Positions 8,095-16,498 of a stretch of 64,000 bases of DNA are shown here, piece by piece. A program made the position numbers and the translations under genes. The DNA lies in NCBI RefSeq assembly GCF_000439375.1, contig NZ_ATMI01000031.1, forward strand, positions 79,649-143,648, written 5' to 3'. Within the stretch, counting starts at the first letter, position 1. Each line of letters begins with the position of its first letter. The notes under the pieces were generated by a model. The model searched no databases. It saw only the letters and a list, made by a program, of their open reading frames with translations, and was not told the origin of the DNA. Source of the DNA: Tatumella saanichensis (GTDB taxonomy: Bacteria > Pseudomonadota > Gammaproteobacteria > Enterobacterales > Enterobacteriaceae).

Positions 8095-9918
8095 TTACGG
8101 AAATGTCATGGCGGTGGTCACGCGACTGCCGCTTCCAGTGAGCGTCCGCCGCTCGCCGGTCTGATCATTAATTAATGTCAGCTCTACCTTTACCCCCGTC
8201 TCTCTCAACGCAGTGGCCAACTGCTCGGTCATCTGTTGCGCCGGTACATTGTCTGAAGATTGTGAAGGGGTGATCAGCGAGGAAGATGCCCTACTGGGCG
8301 TAATAAGTTGCTCGATCTGTTCAGGGGACCAAGGATTATTGCCCTCTCGGTCGAACAGCGCATTCAGAACCCGCGACCGCTCCGCGGGATCTGATAAGTT
8401 GAGTCGTTGATCCGGTAAGACCTGCAGCTCACGACTGGCATCTCGTACCATCTGCTCAGTATTATTTTCTTCTGGCGGAGAAGCCACGGAGATAATGCTG
8501 CGCAAACTGGTTAGGGGGATACCTCCTGCGGCCTTGGACTGACCGCTGGCGTAAAGTTGCAACTGTCGGTCGGCGGCCAGCAGTCCCGCTTCAGGGGTGG
8601 AGAATGCAGCGAAATTATCGTCCGCTTGGCGGGCACCACGCTGACCAGCATAGCGAAGATTCCAAGGGTTATTGTTACGCACTGAGCGTGCCTGCTCGGA
8701 AGGTTTCTCAGTCTTTGTGGCAGGATCACTGGCGGTCTGCTCAACGACCGTGGAGAGATCATCACTCAGCATCATTGCCTGACGCTTGAGCCCAAAATAA
8801 CGGCGATATTTTTGTCGGTAGCCGTCACTCATCAGGCCAAAATCTTGCATGACCTTATCCTTCAAACTCAGAGAGTCCATAAACTCTGGTTCAGAATAGC
8901 CTTCGCGCAACTGCTCAGCATCATCCCCTGGGCTCAGGCCAGATAAGTGCATCAGAGCAATATTATCCGGCCCATTCGCCATCACATCAGTGGCCCCTTT
9001 AATCATATCGCTGACTGAGCCATCGGAGAGTAAAAAACTGTACAGCCCCTGTGAAAGTCGCTGTTTCAGCCCCTCCCATGCGGCCCCAGCCTCCGTGGTG
9101 GCTCGACTAAAATCACTGAGTTGCGCGGTGAGCTGAGGATCGGCAGTCAAGCCGACCTTCTCGGCCTTGGTCAGCAATGTTTTAAGCCGGACACCTTCAC
9201 GCAGTAGCTGCAGTCCACTGGCATCGAGCCCGAGAGCATCCGCAGCAGTCTTCTGATTTTGCGGAGCCAGTGCCGTAAATCGGCTAGCCAATGACTCGAC
9301 TGTTTTAAGGACATCAGCGGTGCCATCAGCGCGCCGTGCAATGGGAGCATTCAACTGTGACATGACTGCCAACACCTGGCTGTTACGACCCTGGACAGCG
9401 TCATTGAACACACGGTACAACCCTTCAATCGCCGACTGTGCCTGCATGCTGTCCGTCCCGAGTAGACGCATGGCGCCAGAGAGCTGTGAAAAGTCTTGCA
9501 CTGACATGCCTGCATTGCCGGCGGCAACTTCTAGAGAATATGCCTCACCTGCTGCGGCATTCATGGCAGTCCCCAGCGCAGAAACCCCCTTAACTGCCCC
9601 GTAACTTAAGGCGCCGATCGCCCCGAATTTCAGCGCGTTACCTGTAAACATTCCGCCTAGCGCAGAGACATTTTTTAACGGAGGAACCATATCCCCAAAT
9701 AACTGCACATTCTCCTTGGCTAACCGACTGAGATCACGAAACTGCAAACCAAACACTGATAAACCGTCCTGTGTTTCCCGTCCTCCCAGCGCTAAGCCTT
9801 CCTGTGCTTTTAACAGTTCTGGTTGCAGGGCCTCGACCTGTTCCCCGATGTTACGCAGAACCGCGGACGCTTGATCATCTGCCCGCAGTTCAAAGCCAAA
9901 GGTATTATCCGCCATCAT
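8095..9918 (-). CDS. Tail tape measure protein with embedded lytic-type domain
   Basis: The 607-residue product is alanine/leucine-rich and helical in its first 350 residues, with a small hydrophobic stretch (FGAIGALSYGAVKGVSALG). It is encoded right after the frameshifted tail chaperone, as tape measures are. Residues about 415-540 contain RNNNPWNLRYAGQ and FSTPEAGLLAADRQLQLY, a pattern found in peptidoglycan-acting structural domains of phages (NNPGNLR type). The protein may therefore help digest the cell wall during DNA entry. ATGATG at the start allows two adjacent initiation codons. The tail is expected to be short, in line with a gene of about 1.8 kb. Confidence 0.85.
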   Translation of the reverse strand: MMADNTFGFELRADDQASAVLRNIGEQVEALQPELLKAQEGLALGGRETQDGLSVFGLQFRDLSRLAKENVQLFGDMVPPLKNVSALGGMFTGNALKFGAIGALSYGAVKGVSALGTAMNAAAGEAYSLEVAAGNAGMSVQDFSQLSGAMRLLGTDSMQAQSAIEGLYRVFNDAVQGRNSQVLAVMSQLNAPIARRADGTADVLKTVESLASRFTALAPQNQKTAADALGLDASGLQLLREGVRLKTLLTKAEKVGLTADPQLTAQLSDFSRATTEAGAAWEGLKQRLSQGLYSFLLSDGSVSDMIKGATDVMANGPDNIALMHLSGLSPGDDAEQLREGYSEPEFMDSLSLKDKVMQDFGLMSDGYRQKYRRYFGLKRQAMMLSDDLSTVVEQTASDPATKTEKPSEQARSVRNNNPWNLRYAGQRGARQADDNFAAFSTPEAGLLAADRQLQLYASGQSKAAGGIPLTSLRSIISVASPPEENNTEQMVRDASRELQVLPDQRLNLSDPAERSRVLNALFDREGNNPWSPEQIEQLITPSRASSSLITPSQSSDNVPAQQMTEQLATALRETGVKVELTLINDQTGERRTLTGSGSRVTTAMTFP

Positions 9919-10335
9919 GGCCCCTCATCCGATTGATACGTAGCCCCTGCCGGTACCAGAACTGTAAGCGGCTCCAGGGTAAGCGGGTTGCTTCATTTGG
10001 CCCCCATTTCCAGAAAAAGGTTACGTCGGCAAGGGTATCTTCCCACTCTCCTTGTCCGGGAAGTAATTCAAAAAATCCAGCATGTATCCCTGTGCATCGC
10101 GAAATTTACGGATGGGCAATGCTTTGATGGCCATCAGGTTGATCCCTGAGACTGTAGCGATCAAACAGGCCATCGCCGTGAACTCACTCGAGGCCCGTGC
10201 TTCTTTATAAAACGCTTCCACTTCACTGAAGTTCGGTTCATGCAGAGTGATACTTTCCCAAGACTCTCGGCCATTGAGGGTCGTTATCGCCTTATCCAGT
10301 GAGATCGTCAGACTTGCTTCAGGTAGATTATCCAT
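9905..10335 (-). CDS. Tail assembly chaperone, long form by -1 ribosomal frameshift
   Basis: Seen: the short chaperone frame contains the slippery heptamer T TTT TTG at 10069-10075, in the correct phase (codons 87-89). Slipping back by one base opens a frame that runs without a stop to 9905-9907 and overlaps the tape measure start. The extension reads ELLPGQGEWEDTLADV then TFFWKWGPNEATRLPWSRL, which has the character of known chaperone extensions. The fused product would have 143 residues. Known: long and short chaperones of tailed phages (lambda G/GT, P2 E/E') wrap the tape measure during tail assembly. The frameshift itself is inference from sequence. Confidence 0.8.
10021..10335 (-). CDS. 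Tail assembly chaperone, short form (Mu gp41-like)
   Basis: The 104-residue product lies between the tail tube and tape measure genes, and begins MDNLPEASLTISLDKAITTLNG. The core pattern (ITLHEPNFSEVEAFY, then a helix ending KALPIRKFRDAQGYMLDFL) matches the E-type tail assembly protein family. The zero-frame stop at 10021 gives the short form; a minus-one slip gives the long form listed separately. It starts one base after the tube stop codon, so the two are translationally coupled. Confidence 0.85.
   Translation of the reverse strand: MDNLPEASLTISLDKAITTLNGRESWESITLHEPNFSEVEAFYKEARASSEFTAMACLIATVSGINLMAIKALPIRKFRDAQGYMLDFLNYFPDKESGKIPLPT
10069..10075 (-). promoter_or_regulatory. Slippery heptamer TTTTTTG for -1 frameshifting
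   Basis: On the minus strand the heptamer is in phase X XXY YYZ with the chaperone reading frame (GAT TTT TTG). The new frame stays open for 54 codons. A downstream stimulatory structure was not worked out. Confidence 0.75.
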
Positions 10336-10336
10336 A

Positions 10337-10696
10337 TCAGTTCTCCGTTACCTCACGTCCTTCCCATGTGACAGTAAAAGTCGCGTCCTCACTGCTCACA
10401 TCCTGAGTGTCCACCGTCCACATACCACTGCCGATGATGATTTTTCCGTTGGCCAACTGAGCGACTATATTGACGTTGGTTTGGCTATTAAAATCCGCCA
10501 CGGTGGTCCCTCCGCTGTCACGCACATCACAGCTAATTTGTCCGGGCACGTATTCTTCTTTGTAGCCATGCACACCATCCATTCCGGACAAGGTGGTTCG
10601 CTTGAGTTTTGATGGCCGGTATTTGAATTTACCGGCTACCATGATGGTCAGACCGCCTACCGTCACCGACGCGGTACCTGCCAGAAGGTTGTTCAT
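10337..10696 (-). CDS. Tail tube protein (Mu gpM-like)
   Basis: The 119-residue product is close in length to Mu gpM. It opens with NLLAGTASVTVGGLTIMVAGKF, here seen as GTASVTVGG and KFKYRPSKLKRTTLSGMDGVHG, and ends with VTWEGREVTEN, as in the Phage_tail_tube family. It forms the inner tube that delivers DNA. It lies nine bases after the sheath gene. Confidence 0.9.
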   Translation of the reverse strand: MNNLLAGTASVTVGGLTIMVAGKFKYRPSKLKRTTLSGMDGVHGYKEEYVPGQISCDVRDSGGTTVADFNSQTNVNIVAQLANGKIIIGSGMWTVDTQDVSSEDATFTVTWEGREVTEN

Positions 10697-10705
10697 GACT
10701 GCTCC

Positions 10706-12235
10706 TTAAAGGTTGGCTGACGTACTTTTCAGACGGAATTGATTAAGTACCGCAAATACCCTCAGTTGTGACGGCAGGATACCGTCCCATAACACATCGA
10801 TACGGTTTGGATTGGTCCTGTTCTGCTCAACAATCAGCCCTGCGGCAAAGCCTGCACTATCTTGGGCATAACCGTTGAACACCAAGTCGCTGTATTCGGC
10901 AATCAGTTCAGCACGGATAACGGCCGGGGTAACGATCGCAAGGCCGGTGGCAAAACGGGTACCGTCCTTGACCAGTGCCATCCGAGCAAATTTTGACGTG
11001 ATCTGAGACTTCAGATAGCGGTTGATGTACATCAGAAGGAACAGGGTTTCAATTTGCAGGTAGCTATCGTCCTCGGCGCCATAACGGTTGGTCTGGTATG
11101 TGGTGATCAAGTTTTCAATACGTACCGTACCGTCGTCATCGACGTTGAGAGTGGAGATGCCGCTGTGCAGCAGGTTATTACGCTCAGTAAGGGTAAACCG
11201 TTCAGCCTCAACTGGGGCCATGACACCACTAACAGTCAGGGTCTGTAGTGGACGCATCGGGGTATTGCGCAGGCTGGTTGCAACGGCACCGGCAATTGCT
11301 GCCGCCCAGATAAAGTCCGGTGTCGGGGAACCCGCCATCCCTGCTAAAGACTCGTGCTGATTATTTCGCAGTTCACCGCGGGCGGTCAGCTCGCCATAGC
11401 TTCCCCCCGCCCAGCAGAATACATGGCCATACAGTTGCTGGGACCAACTCCAGCGACCATCACTGTCTGAGAGAAAGCCTTTCAGGCAGTCCAGCGAAAC
11501 GCTGTCGTTATAAGGGCAGACAATAAAATCAAAAGCCGTATCACCGAGATTAGCCAAGCCTTCCTCTAGTGAAGGTGCGCCTATCCCACCGCTAAAGGGT
11601 GTCAGAGTAATGCCAAGCCCCGGAGGCAGCACTTCTCCGGCCGGTAATCCGACCAGATTGATCCCCAAATGAATACTGTTCCCCGCGGCACCCGCATTAC
11701 GGGCTGTCAACTGGATCTCACCACTACCGGCAGACTGTATCGCAGTGACCGGCAATGATGCCGTCCGGTTGATAGCCTGAACAATATCGGCAGCAATCTG
11801 CACCAGCGTCAGGCCGGCACGCAGTGTTACCTGGACTCGTACACCGCCGATATACAGGGATAATATGCCAGTGGTATCAGGGACTGCGGTAATACGTAGG
11901 CCGCCTGTGGCGGTGATCATTTCAGGTAATGGAGAAGATGATGTCGGCTCACCTGGGTCAGCCAGCGGTAAAATACTGATGCGACCAGAACTGTCATTCT
12001 TAAGATAAGCCTGCATCATTAGATGCAACTGCGAGCCGCGACCACACAGACCGGCGACTTCCTCAGCAGAGGAGACCTGCAAGGGTATGTCTGAACTGAT
12101 AGAGGCATCCGCCAGCATCTGTCCGATCAGCAGAGTACGCTGTGCGGCAGAAGCTGTATTCGCCATCGAATTATCCAGCTCCACAAAAAATAAAGGCGTA
12201 CGCAGGTTTTCGGGTATCGTTGAAAAAGCGACCAT
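10706..12235 (-). CDS. Contractile tail sheath protein (Mu gpL-like)
   Basis: The 509-residue product starts FSTIPENLRTPLFFVELDNS, the signature opening of Mu-type sheath proteins (IPxxxRVPxFYxEFDNS). Near the C-terminus it has NRIDVLWDGILPSQLRVFAV, the conserved end involved in sheath polymerisation. The product proves that the particle has a contractile tail. Its ATG overlaps the stop of the preceding small gene by one base. Confidence 0.95.
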   Translation of the reverse strand: MVAFSTIPENLRTPLFFVELDNSMANTASAAQRTLLIGQMLADASISSDIPLQVSSAEEVAGLCGRGSQLHLMMQAYLKNDSSGRISILPLADPGEPTSSSPLPEMITATGGLRITAVPDTTGILSLYIGGVRVQVTLRAGLTLVQIAADIVQAINRTASLPVTAIQSAGSGEIQLTARNAGAAGNSIHLGINLVGLPAGEVLPPGLGITLTPFSGGIGAPSLEEGLANLGDTAFDFIVCPYNDSVSLDCLKGFLSDSDGRWSWSQQLYGHVFCWAGGSYGELTARGELRNNQHESLAGMAGSPTPDFIWAAAIAGAVATSLRNTPMRPLQTLTVSGVMAPVEAERFTLTERNNLLHSGISTLNVDDDGTVRIENLITTYQTNRYGAEDDSYLQIETLFLLMYINRYLKSQITSKFARMALVKDGTRFATGLAIVTPAVIRAELIAEYSDLVFNGYAQDSAGFAAGLIVEQNRTNPNRIDVLWDGILPSQLRVFAVLNQFRLKSTSANL

Positions 12236-12396
12236 CAGTCTTCTCTCCGTAAATCAGTGGTACGGCTGACATCACCGTCCCGTAAACGGCGGCGCCAGAA
12301 AGCAGTATCCGGCACCTCTGCCGAGCGGGTTGCAGGTAATAGCTCACCTGTCTGCGGGTCACGTACAGCCCGCCCAGGTGTTAGTTTCACTTTCAC
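12235..12396 (-). CDS. Small tail-region protein, DUF2635-like, GTG start
   Basis: A 53-residue frame starts with GTG three bases after the preceding stop, with AAAGGAG in that gene's last codons as ribosome binding site. The protein begins VKVKLTPGRAVRDPQTGELL and ends around FWRRRLRDGDVSRT; this matches the DUF2635 family, found directly upstream of Mu-type sheath genes (Mu gp38 position). Its stop overlaps the sheath start codon. The function is unknown; it is presumably a small tail component or assembly factor. Confidence 0.8.
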   Translation of the reverse strand: MKVKLTPGRAVRDPQTGELLPATRSAEVPDTAFWRRRLRDGDVSRTTDLRRED

Positions 12397-12399
12397 ATG

Positions 12400-12942
12400 T
12401 CACTCCTTTAACGGGATCACTACCACCGGCGAGACGCTACCGTCTGGCATACTGACAGTGATAGCAGCTTCGTCGATAAGGTTAGGGGTTACCGGGAAGA
12501 AGTCCTCCGGCCCTTGGAAGTACTCCGCATCAATCTCGTAAATCAGTTGGCCGGTATGCCCTTCTCCTGCTGCACTGATTTCGATCGCCGAGCGGACTGC
12601 CCTGAACTGTTGAAGGCTCTGAGTCAGTTGATAGCTATTGATCACTGAGCGGTCGATCTGTTCGCGTAATTGCTCCAGAGAGGCTTCGGCCTGTACAGCG
12701 CCATCGGGTGACGCGCCGTCAAACGTCTCTACCCGCCCGCTGATACGTATGGTGGTGGTCGTGGTGAACTGAGGCGCATTGCGGCCCATGGAGAGTTTTT
12801 CTTCATAGGGAGTTTGTACCAGCAATACCGGATAATCCGATGAACGGGTCGGCCAGTCTTTGGGGGAATAGACGCGCTCTCCTGCGAGCGTATTCCCTTT
12901 CAAAGACGACACCACCAGCGAACGGACAAAGGATGCGTTCAT
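12400..12942 (-). CDS. Putative tail completion/terminator protein
   Basis: The 180-residue product lies between the FII-like joining protein and the sheath, where neck or tail terminator genes lie. It begins MNASFVRSLVVSSLKGNT and contains GERVYSPKDWPTRSSDYPVLLV, a pattern seen in tail terminator/minor tail proteins that start with a promoter of oligomerisation strands. No catalytic motif is seen. The assignment to the tail terminator role rests mainly on position. It overlaps the FII-like gene by four bases. Confidence 0.55.
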   Translation of the reverse strand: MNASFVRSLVVSSLKGNTLAGERVYSPKDWPTRSSDYPVLLVQTPYEEKLSMGRNAPQFTTTTTIRISGRVETFDGASPDGAVQAEASLEQLREQIDRSVINSYQLTQSLQQFRAVRSAIEISAAGEGHTGQLIYEIDAEYFQGPEDFFPVTPNLIDEAAITVSMPDGSVSPVVVIPLKE

Positions 12943-13277
12943 GATGACCTAACCCGATTGAGGAGAAGTTTTGACCCACCATGGCTGTCAGGCTGTACAT
13001 CGGACACCACCCACAGACTGCGATCACGGTATAAAAATAGTTGGTCGCCTTGTTGTGGCGGGACCTTGAACAGGGCATCACGGACCCCCAACACTGGCCG
13101 AGTGGTGTTCAGTCTCGGATCATCGCCTTCAGCCGCAATGACATCTTGCAAATAGGCACGGTCAAAAATACCTGAGATATCATAAGCGCCATTGCCGTGA
13201 CGGGGACGCCAGTTAACCCGCTCTGCAAAGGTCTTCTCTAGGGGGATAAGTAAGTGGCGATCCCAGTCAATCCCCAT
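12939..13277 (-). CDS. Head-tail joining protein, lambda gpFII-like
   Basis: The 112-residue product has the FII-type character: GIFDRAYLQDVIAAEGDDP followed by TRPVLGVRDALF and DRSLWVVSDVQPDSHGGSKLLL. In lambda this small protein completes the head-tail connector. Position after the capsid gene agrees. The start overlaps the preceding small gene by eleven bases. Confidence 0.75.
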   Translation of the reverse strand: MGIDWDRHLLIPLEKTFAERVNWRPRHGNGAYDISGIFDRAYLQDVIAAEGDDPRLNTTRPVLGVRDALFKVPPQQGDQLFLYRDRSLWVVSDVQPDSHGGSKLLLNRVRSS

Positions 13278-13482
13278 GGTGTAAAACCTGTGCCAGCAGA
13301 TCCTGATAGCGGACCACGACCCCGCGATTCAGCAAAGGACTGGCGTCTTTTGCCTGTAACTGCAAACGCTGGGAAGGCGGATAGCAGCGGCCATTGTGAT
13401 AGAGAGTGTGGCCTTTACTGACCACCACCTCCAGTGGGCTGTCCTCACCATTCACTGAACGGTTTTCGGCATTTGTTTTCAT
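13267..13482 (-). CDS. Small head-region protein of unknown function
   Basis: A 71-residue protein is encoded directly behind the capsid gene; its ATG overlaps the capsid stop (TGATG). It begins MKTNAENRSVNGEDSPLEVV and contains SKGHTLYHNGRCYPPSQRL. In lambda the FI packaging accessory gene occupies this position, but no sequence similarity is evident. An in-frame ATG at 13500 would lie within the capsid gene and is less likely. Confidence 0.65.
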   Translation of the reverse strand: MKTNAENRSVNGEDSPLEVVVSKGHTLYHNGRCYPPSQRLQLQAKDASPLLNRGVVVRYQDLLAQVLHHGD

Positions 13483-14543
13483 CACACCACCCTGGCGCAC
13501 AGGGCCGCATTAACACGGCTTGGGATGACAATTGGTGCAGACTGCATCAACAGTAGCCTCTGAGCGGGATCTTCCTGTAACCACGTTTTCGGCGCATAAG
13601 CCATCGGACCGTAGTTGAAGGCTGGGTCCAAAATCATCCCGTACGCCCTTGTCCCCATCAATGCTGGGCCCGTCATGAGCACCGCGCCATCCGCTAACAT
13701 AGGCTCTTCCTCACCGCTGATCGGGTTAATAAACCAGTCGTTGTACAGCCATAAGTCGTAATTTCCCCAGCGACCTTTGTAGACGGCACCGGTCTGGATC
13801 TGCGGTCCGGGGTTGACCTGATTGCCAAAAGGGTTGAGGACAGGGAATGTGATTGCGGTATCGTGCAGTGTGGTATCAAGCCGAAACGCCTTCCAAGAAA
13901 GACTGGTGAACACCAGATCTGTGGGCACCGAGCCTGATTTCTGTAACACCTTCGTCTGCCAACGTTCGATATCATCAGTTGGACGGGTATTGGTCTGTCC
14001 TGCTGGCACTGATAATGGCCATTTATCACTGCCGCTGAGAGTGATCGTCAGTTCACTGTCGCGACCAAAATCCACCAGCGTGGTCTCGTAACCTTCCCCC
14101 TCAATAGTGACTGTGCCATTCAGTAGAGCGCTGGCGGCCATCCACTCTTGCCGGCGGTTCAGGTTATCGATCTGATCCTCCATCTCAAACTGGATGTTAA
14201 GCATCTCACGCTCCGCCCCGGTAAATTCTCCACCGATCCGCTCCCCAATCTGACGTCGAATGGGCTTACGTAAATCCGGTACCCGCTTGTCTTTGATGTA
14301 GGCTGGGCGAAAGGTATTCGTCTGGTAGCGACGACTTTCTACCATTTTCCCTTCCACCAGCGGCGAGCAAAACGGTGCCATCCGACGCAGACCAACATCC
14401 ACATCAATAGACACAAACTCGGTATCACTGGTGACCACATTCGGAAAATAGCGATCAAGCAGCCAGTTTTGTGAAGCCATCAGATTAGGGACTACTGCGA
14501 CTAGCGTTGCGGTGTCATAAACGTTCATGTTCTGTTCATTCAT
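13482..14543 (-). CDS. Major capsid protein, lambda gpE family
   Basis: The 353-residue product is close to lambda gpE (341 residues) in length. Family features include VYDTATLVAVVPNL near the start, FCSPLVEGKMVESRRYQTNTF, then YIKDKRVPDLRKP and the motif LWLYNDWFINPISGEEEPML. It builds the icosahedral shell together with the gpD-type decoration protein encoded just upstream. Confidence 0.92.
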   Translation of the reverse strand: MNEQNMNVYDTATLVAVVPNLMASQNWLLDRYFPNVVTSDTEFVSIDVDVGLRRMAPFCSPLVEGKMVESRRYQTNTFRPAYIKDKRVPDLRKPIRRQIGERIGGEFTGAEREMLNIQFEMEDQIDNLNRRQEWMAASALLNGTVTIEGEGYETTLVDFGRDSELTITLSGSDKWPLSVPAGQTNTRPTDDIERWQTKVLQKSGSVPTDLVFTSLSWKAFRLDTTLHDTAITFPVLNPFGNQVNPGPQIQTGAVYKGRWGNYDLWLYNDWFINPISGEEEPMLADGAVLMTGPALMGTRAYGMILDPAFNYGPMAYAPKTWLQEDPAQRLLLMQSAPIVIPSRVNAALCARVV

Positions 14544-14629
14544 AATTTGAGGTTTCCCGTCGTTTCAGGGCGAAGAAGTCCCAGCCTGTCAATGCAGGCG
14601 GAAAAGAGTCAGTCTTTACAGTTGGGAAA

Positions 14630-15058
14630 TCAGCTGCTGGAGGGTTCGGCCGCTAATGCACCGCTGACGGCATCTTTGAGGAACAGGCTGTATTTACGCA
14701 TCTCGCTGCGCAGCGTCGGTGCAGACCATGAGATGTCAGCAGTAATGAAGTGGCTGTTAAACTCACCCATCAGATAGACGCCGGCCCGGACCTCCCCGTC
14801 TCGGGTATCGACATTATCGACCAGGATGGCACTGGGATTTTGGCTGCCATCCTCTGCCGTTCGGGTAGACAGCCGGTATTGGCCGCTTGACTCCATCAGG
14901 CCGAGTACGCTGCCGCGCACCAGTACTGCTCCTCGGGCGATAGTTGCGATGTCGGTCACCACTTGCAGTGGCCCAGCGATCAGCTGGTCAGGAATAAAGC
15001 TATCTTGCCGAGACAGAGGCCCCCAAGTGTTCTGACCAAAAAGGTGAGAAGGGATCAT
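14630..15058 (-). CDS. Head decoration protein, lambda gpD-like
   Basis: The 142-residue product contains the gpD-type pattern IATIARGAVLVRGSVLGLM and later GEVRAGVYLMGEFN. gpD trimers stabilise the expanded capsid. It lies between the scaffold-like gene (four-base overlap) and the capsid gene (86 bases), the lambda order. Confidence 0.88.
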   Translation of the reverse strand: MIPSHLFGQNTWGPLSRQDSFIPDQLIAGPLQVVTDIATIARGAVLVRGSVLGLMESSGQYRLSTRTAEDGSQNPSAILVDNVDTRDGEVRAGVYLMGEFNSHFITADISWSAPTLRSEMRKYSLFLKDAVSGALAAEPSSS

Positions 15059-15639
15059 GTATTCACTCCTTTTACACGGTTGTAAAGCGCTGCCATGCGT
15101 TGAGCGGTATTGACTGGCGCGGGTGTGGTGTCTTGTCCTAGGCGGATTTTCTGTACGTTGGCCATACGTTCATCCAGTGTGACCCTAGTCGGTGTGGGCG
15201 TTGCCTGATTGGCTGCGCGAGAGGATGACATCACGGTGATCGCCTGTGCAGAACTCATCCCAGTGTCGAAAGCTATAGCCGCAGCGAGGGCCGGATCCAC
15301 GGCGGCAAAACGGCTACTGAAAATACGGGCACAACGCCTGCGTTCAGCCTGACGTCCTTTTTTTACAGCCGGTGGGTCTTTTTCATCATCTCCATCTTTT
15401 TCACCTTCAGGGTCCTCATCTTCCTGAGGACCTTCCCCGTCCTCATCACCCTGTAAGTCATCATCATCCTCTTCCTCGTCTTCGGCCCCTTTTTCCTGTT
15501 TTTCTTCCTCAACCTTACGGCTTCGGGCCTTACGTACAGCGTCCTCTTCTTCCCGGTCTCCCTCATCACCACGGAGAGAACTGTCCCCGGCCATGGCACG
15601 AAGTCCCAGCAAGTGGGCAAAACGTGAAACTTTTGGCAT
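15055..15639 (-). CDS. Acidic scaffold-like head protein (gpC C-terminal/Nu3-like)
   Basis: The first half is extremely acidic and lysine-rich (residues about 20-110, runs such as EDEEEDDDDLQGDEDGEG). The second half has ARIFSSRFAAVDPALAAAIAF and then SSAQAITVM, the pattern of the C-terminal part of many phage S49 protease-scaffold fusions. In lambda the scaffold Nu3 is the C-terminal part of gpC. Here protease and scaffold are separate genes, two bases apart. GGAG upstream of the ATG at 15639 decides the start. Function as scaffold is inference. Confidence 0.7.
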   Translation of the reverse strand: MPKVSRFAHLLGLRAMAGDSSLRGDEGDREEEDAVRKARSRKVEEEKQEKGAEDEEEDDDDLQGDEDGEGPQEDEDPEGEKDGDDEKDPPAVKKGRQAERRRCARIFSSRFAAVDPALAAAIAFDTGMSSAQAITVMSSSRAANQATPTPTRVTLDERMANVQKIRLGQDTTPAPVNTAQRMAALYNRVKGVNT

Positions 15640-15640
15640 C

Positions 15641-16498
15641 TTACACTCCTGCAATTTCCATCAGTTGATTGAAGGCGACATCCGGCGCAGCGATGGCGTC
15701 TGCCAGCCCAAGTCTGATCCCCTCCGGCGCCATAAAGCAGGCCGCATGGGTATCACGTACAGCGTCTTCACTTATCCCGCGGTTACGGGCCACCGTGGAG
15801 ATAAATAGCTCGCCCGCGGCATCTGCTTCCGCTTGCAATGCCTGGCGAGCGGTATCACTCAAAGGCAAACAGGGGTGGGTTTCAGCCTTACGATCACCAA
15901 AGGTGATCAGGGTAACTTTTAGCCCCTCTTTATCGAGCTGCCGTGAGGTATCAACATGCATCATGATGACTCCAATAGAGCCGATCCCCCCGGTACGCGG
16001 CAGTGAAATATGATCTGCGGCACTGGCGATGGCATAAGCCGCCGAATATGCACACTCGCTCAGGATCGCATGCACCGGTTTGCGTCCTCTGGCGAAATAG
16101 ATCTCATCGGCCAGATCGAAACATCCGGCGACCTCACCACCCGGAGAGTCAATATCAAGACATACCCCCTTTACTGCTGGGTCAGCTAAGGCACAAAGGA
16201 AAGCCTGTCGCACACTGTCATAGCCAGTCATACCGCTGTACGGTCTCAGGGTACCCAACTTGTTTACCAGCGTGCCCTGAACTGGAATGACAGCAATCCC
16301 TTCAAGATTGTCATAACCGGGATCACCGCGGTGTGCATGGGTAAAAGGGTCTTCATCGTCGTACACTGATAAGTCACAGCCTCCGGGACCACTCAGACCC
16401 AATCGGTCAGACAATGCGCTGGTAATGATTTCGCCTTTGCGGGGGTGTATCGCCAGTGGAGTGTTGAACAGCCGGCGGGCCAGATGGGGGTAATTCAT
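15641..16498 (-). CDS. Head maturation protease, S49/SppA type (lambda gpC-like)
   Basis: The 285-residue product has the S49 fold pattern: IAVIPVQGTLVNKLG, then GVCLDIDSPGGEVAGCFDLA, HAILSECAYSAAYAIASAA with the likely catalytic serine, and GGIGSIGVIMMHVD. A conserved lysine follows in FGDRKAETHP. The protease processes portal and scaffold proteins during head assembly. It overlaps the portal gene by four bases. Confidence 0.9.
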   Translation of the reverse strand: MNYPHLARRLFNTPLAIHPRKGEIITSALSDRLGLSGPGGCDLSVYDDEDPFTHAHRGDPGYDNLEGIAVIPVQGTLVNKLGTLRPYSGMTGYDSVRQAFLCALADPAVKGVCLDIDSPGGEVAGCFDLADEIYFARGRKPVHAILSECAYSAAYAIASAADHISLPRTGGIGSIGVIMMHVDTSRQLDKEGLKVTLITFGDRKAETHPCLPLSDTARQALQAEADAAGELFISTVARNRGISEDAVRDTHAACFMAPEGIRLGLADAIAAPDVAFNQLMEIAGV

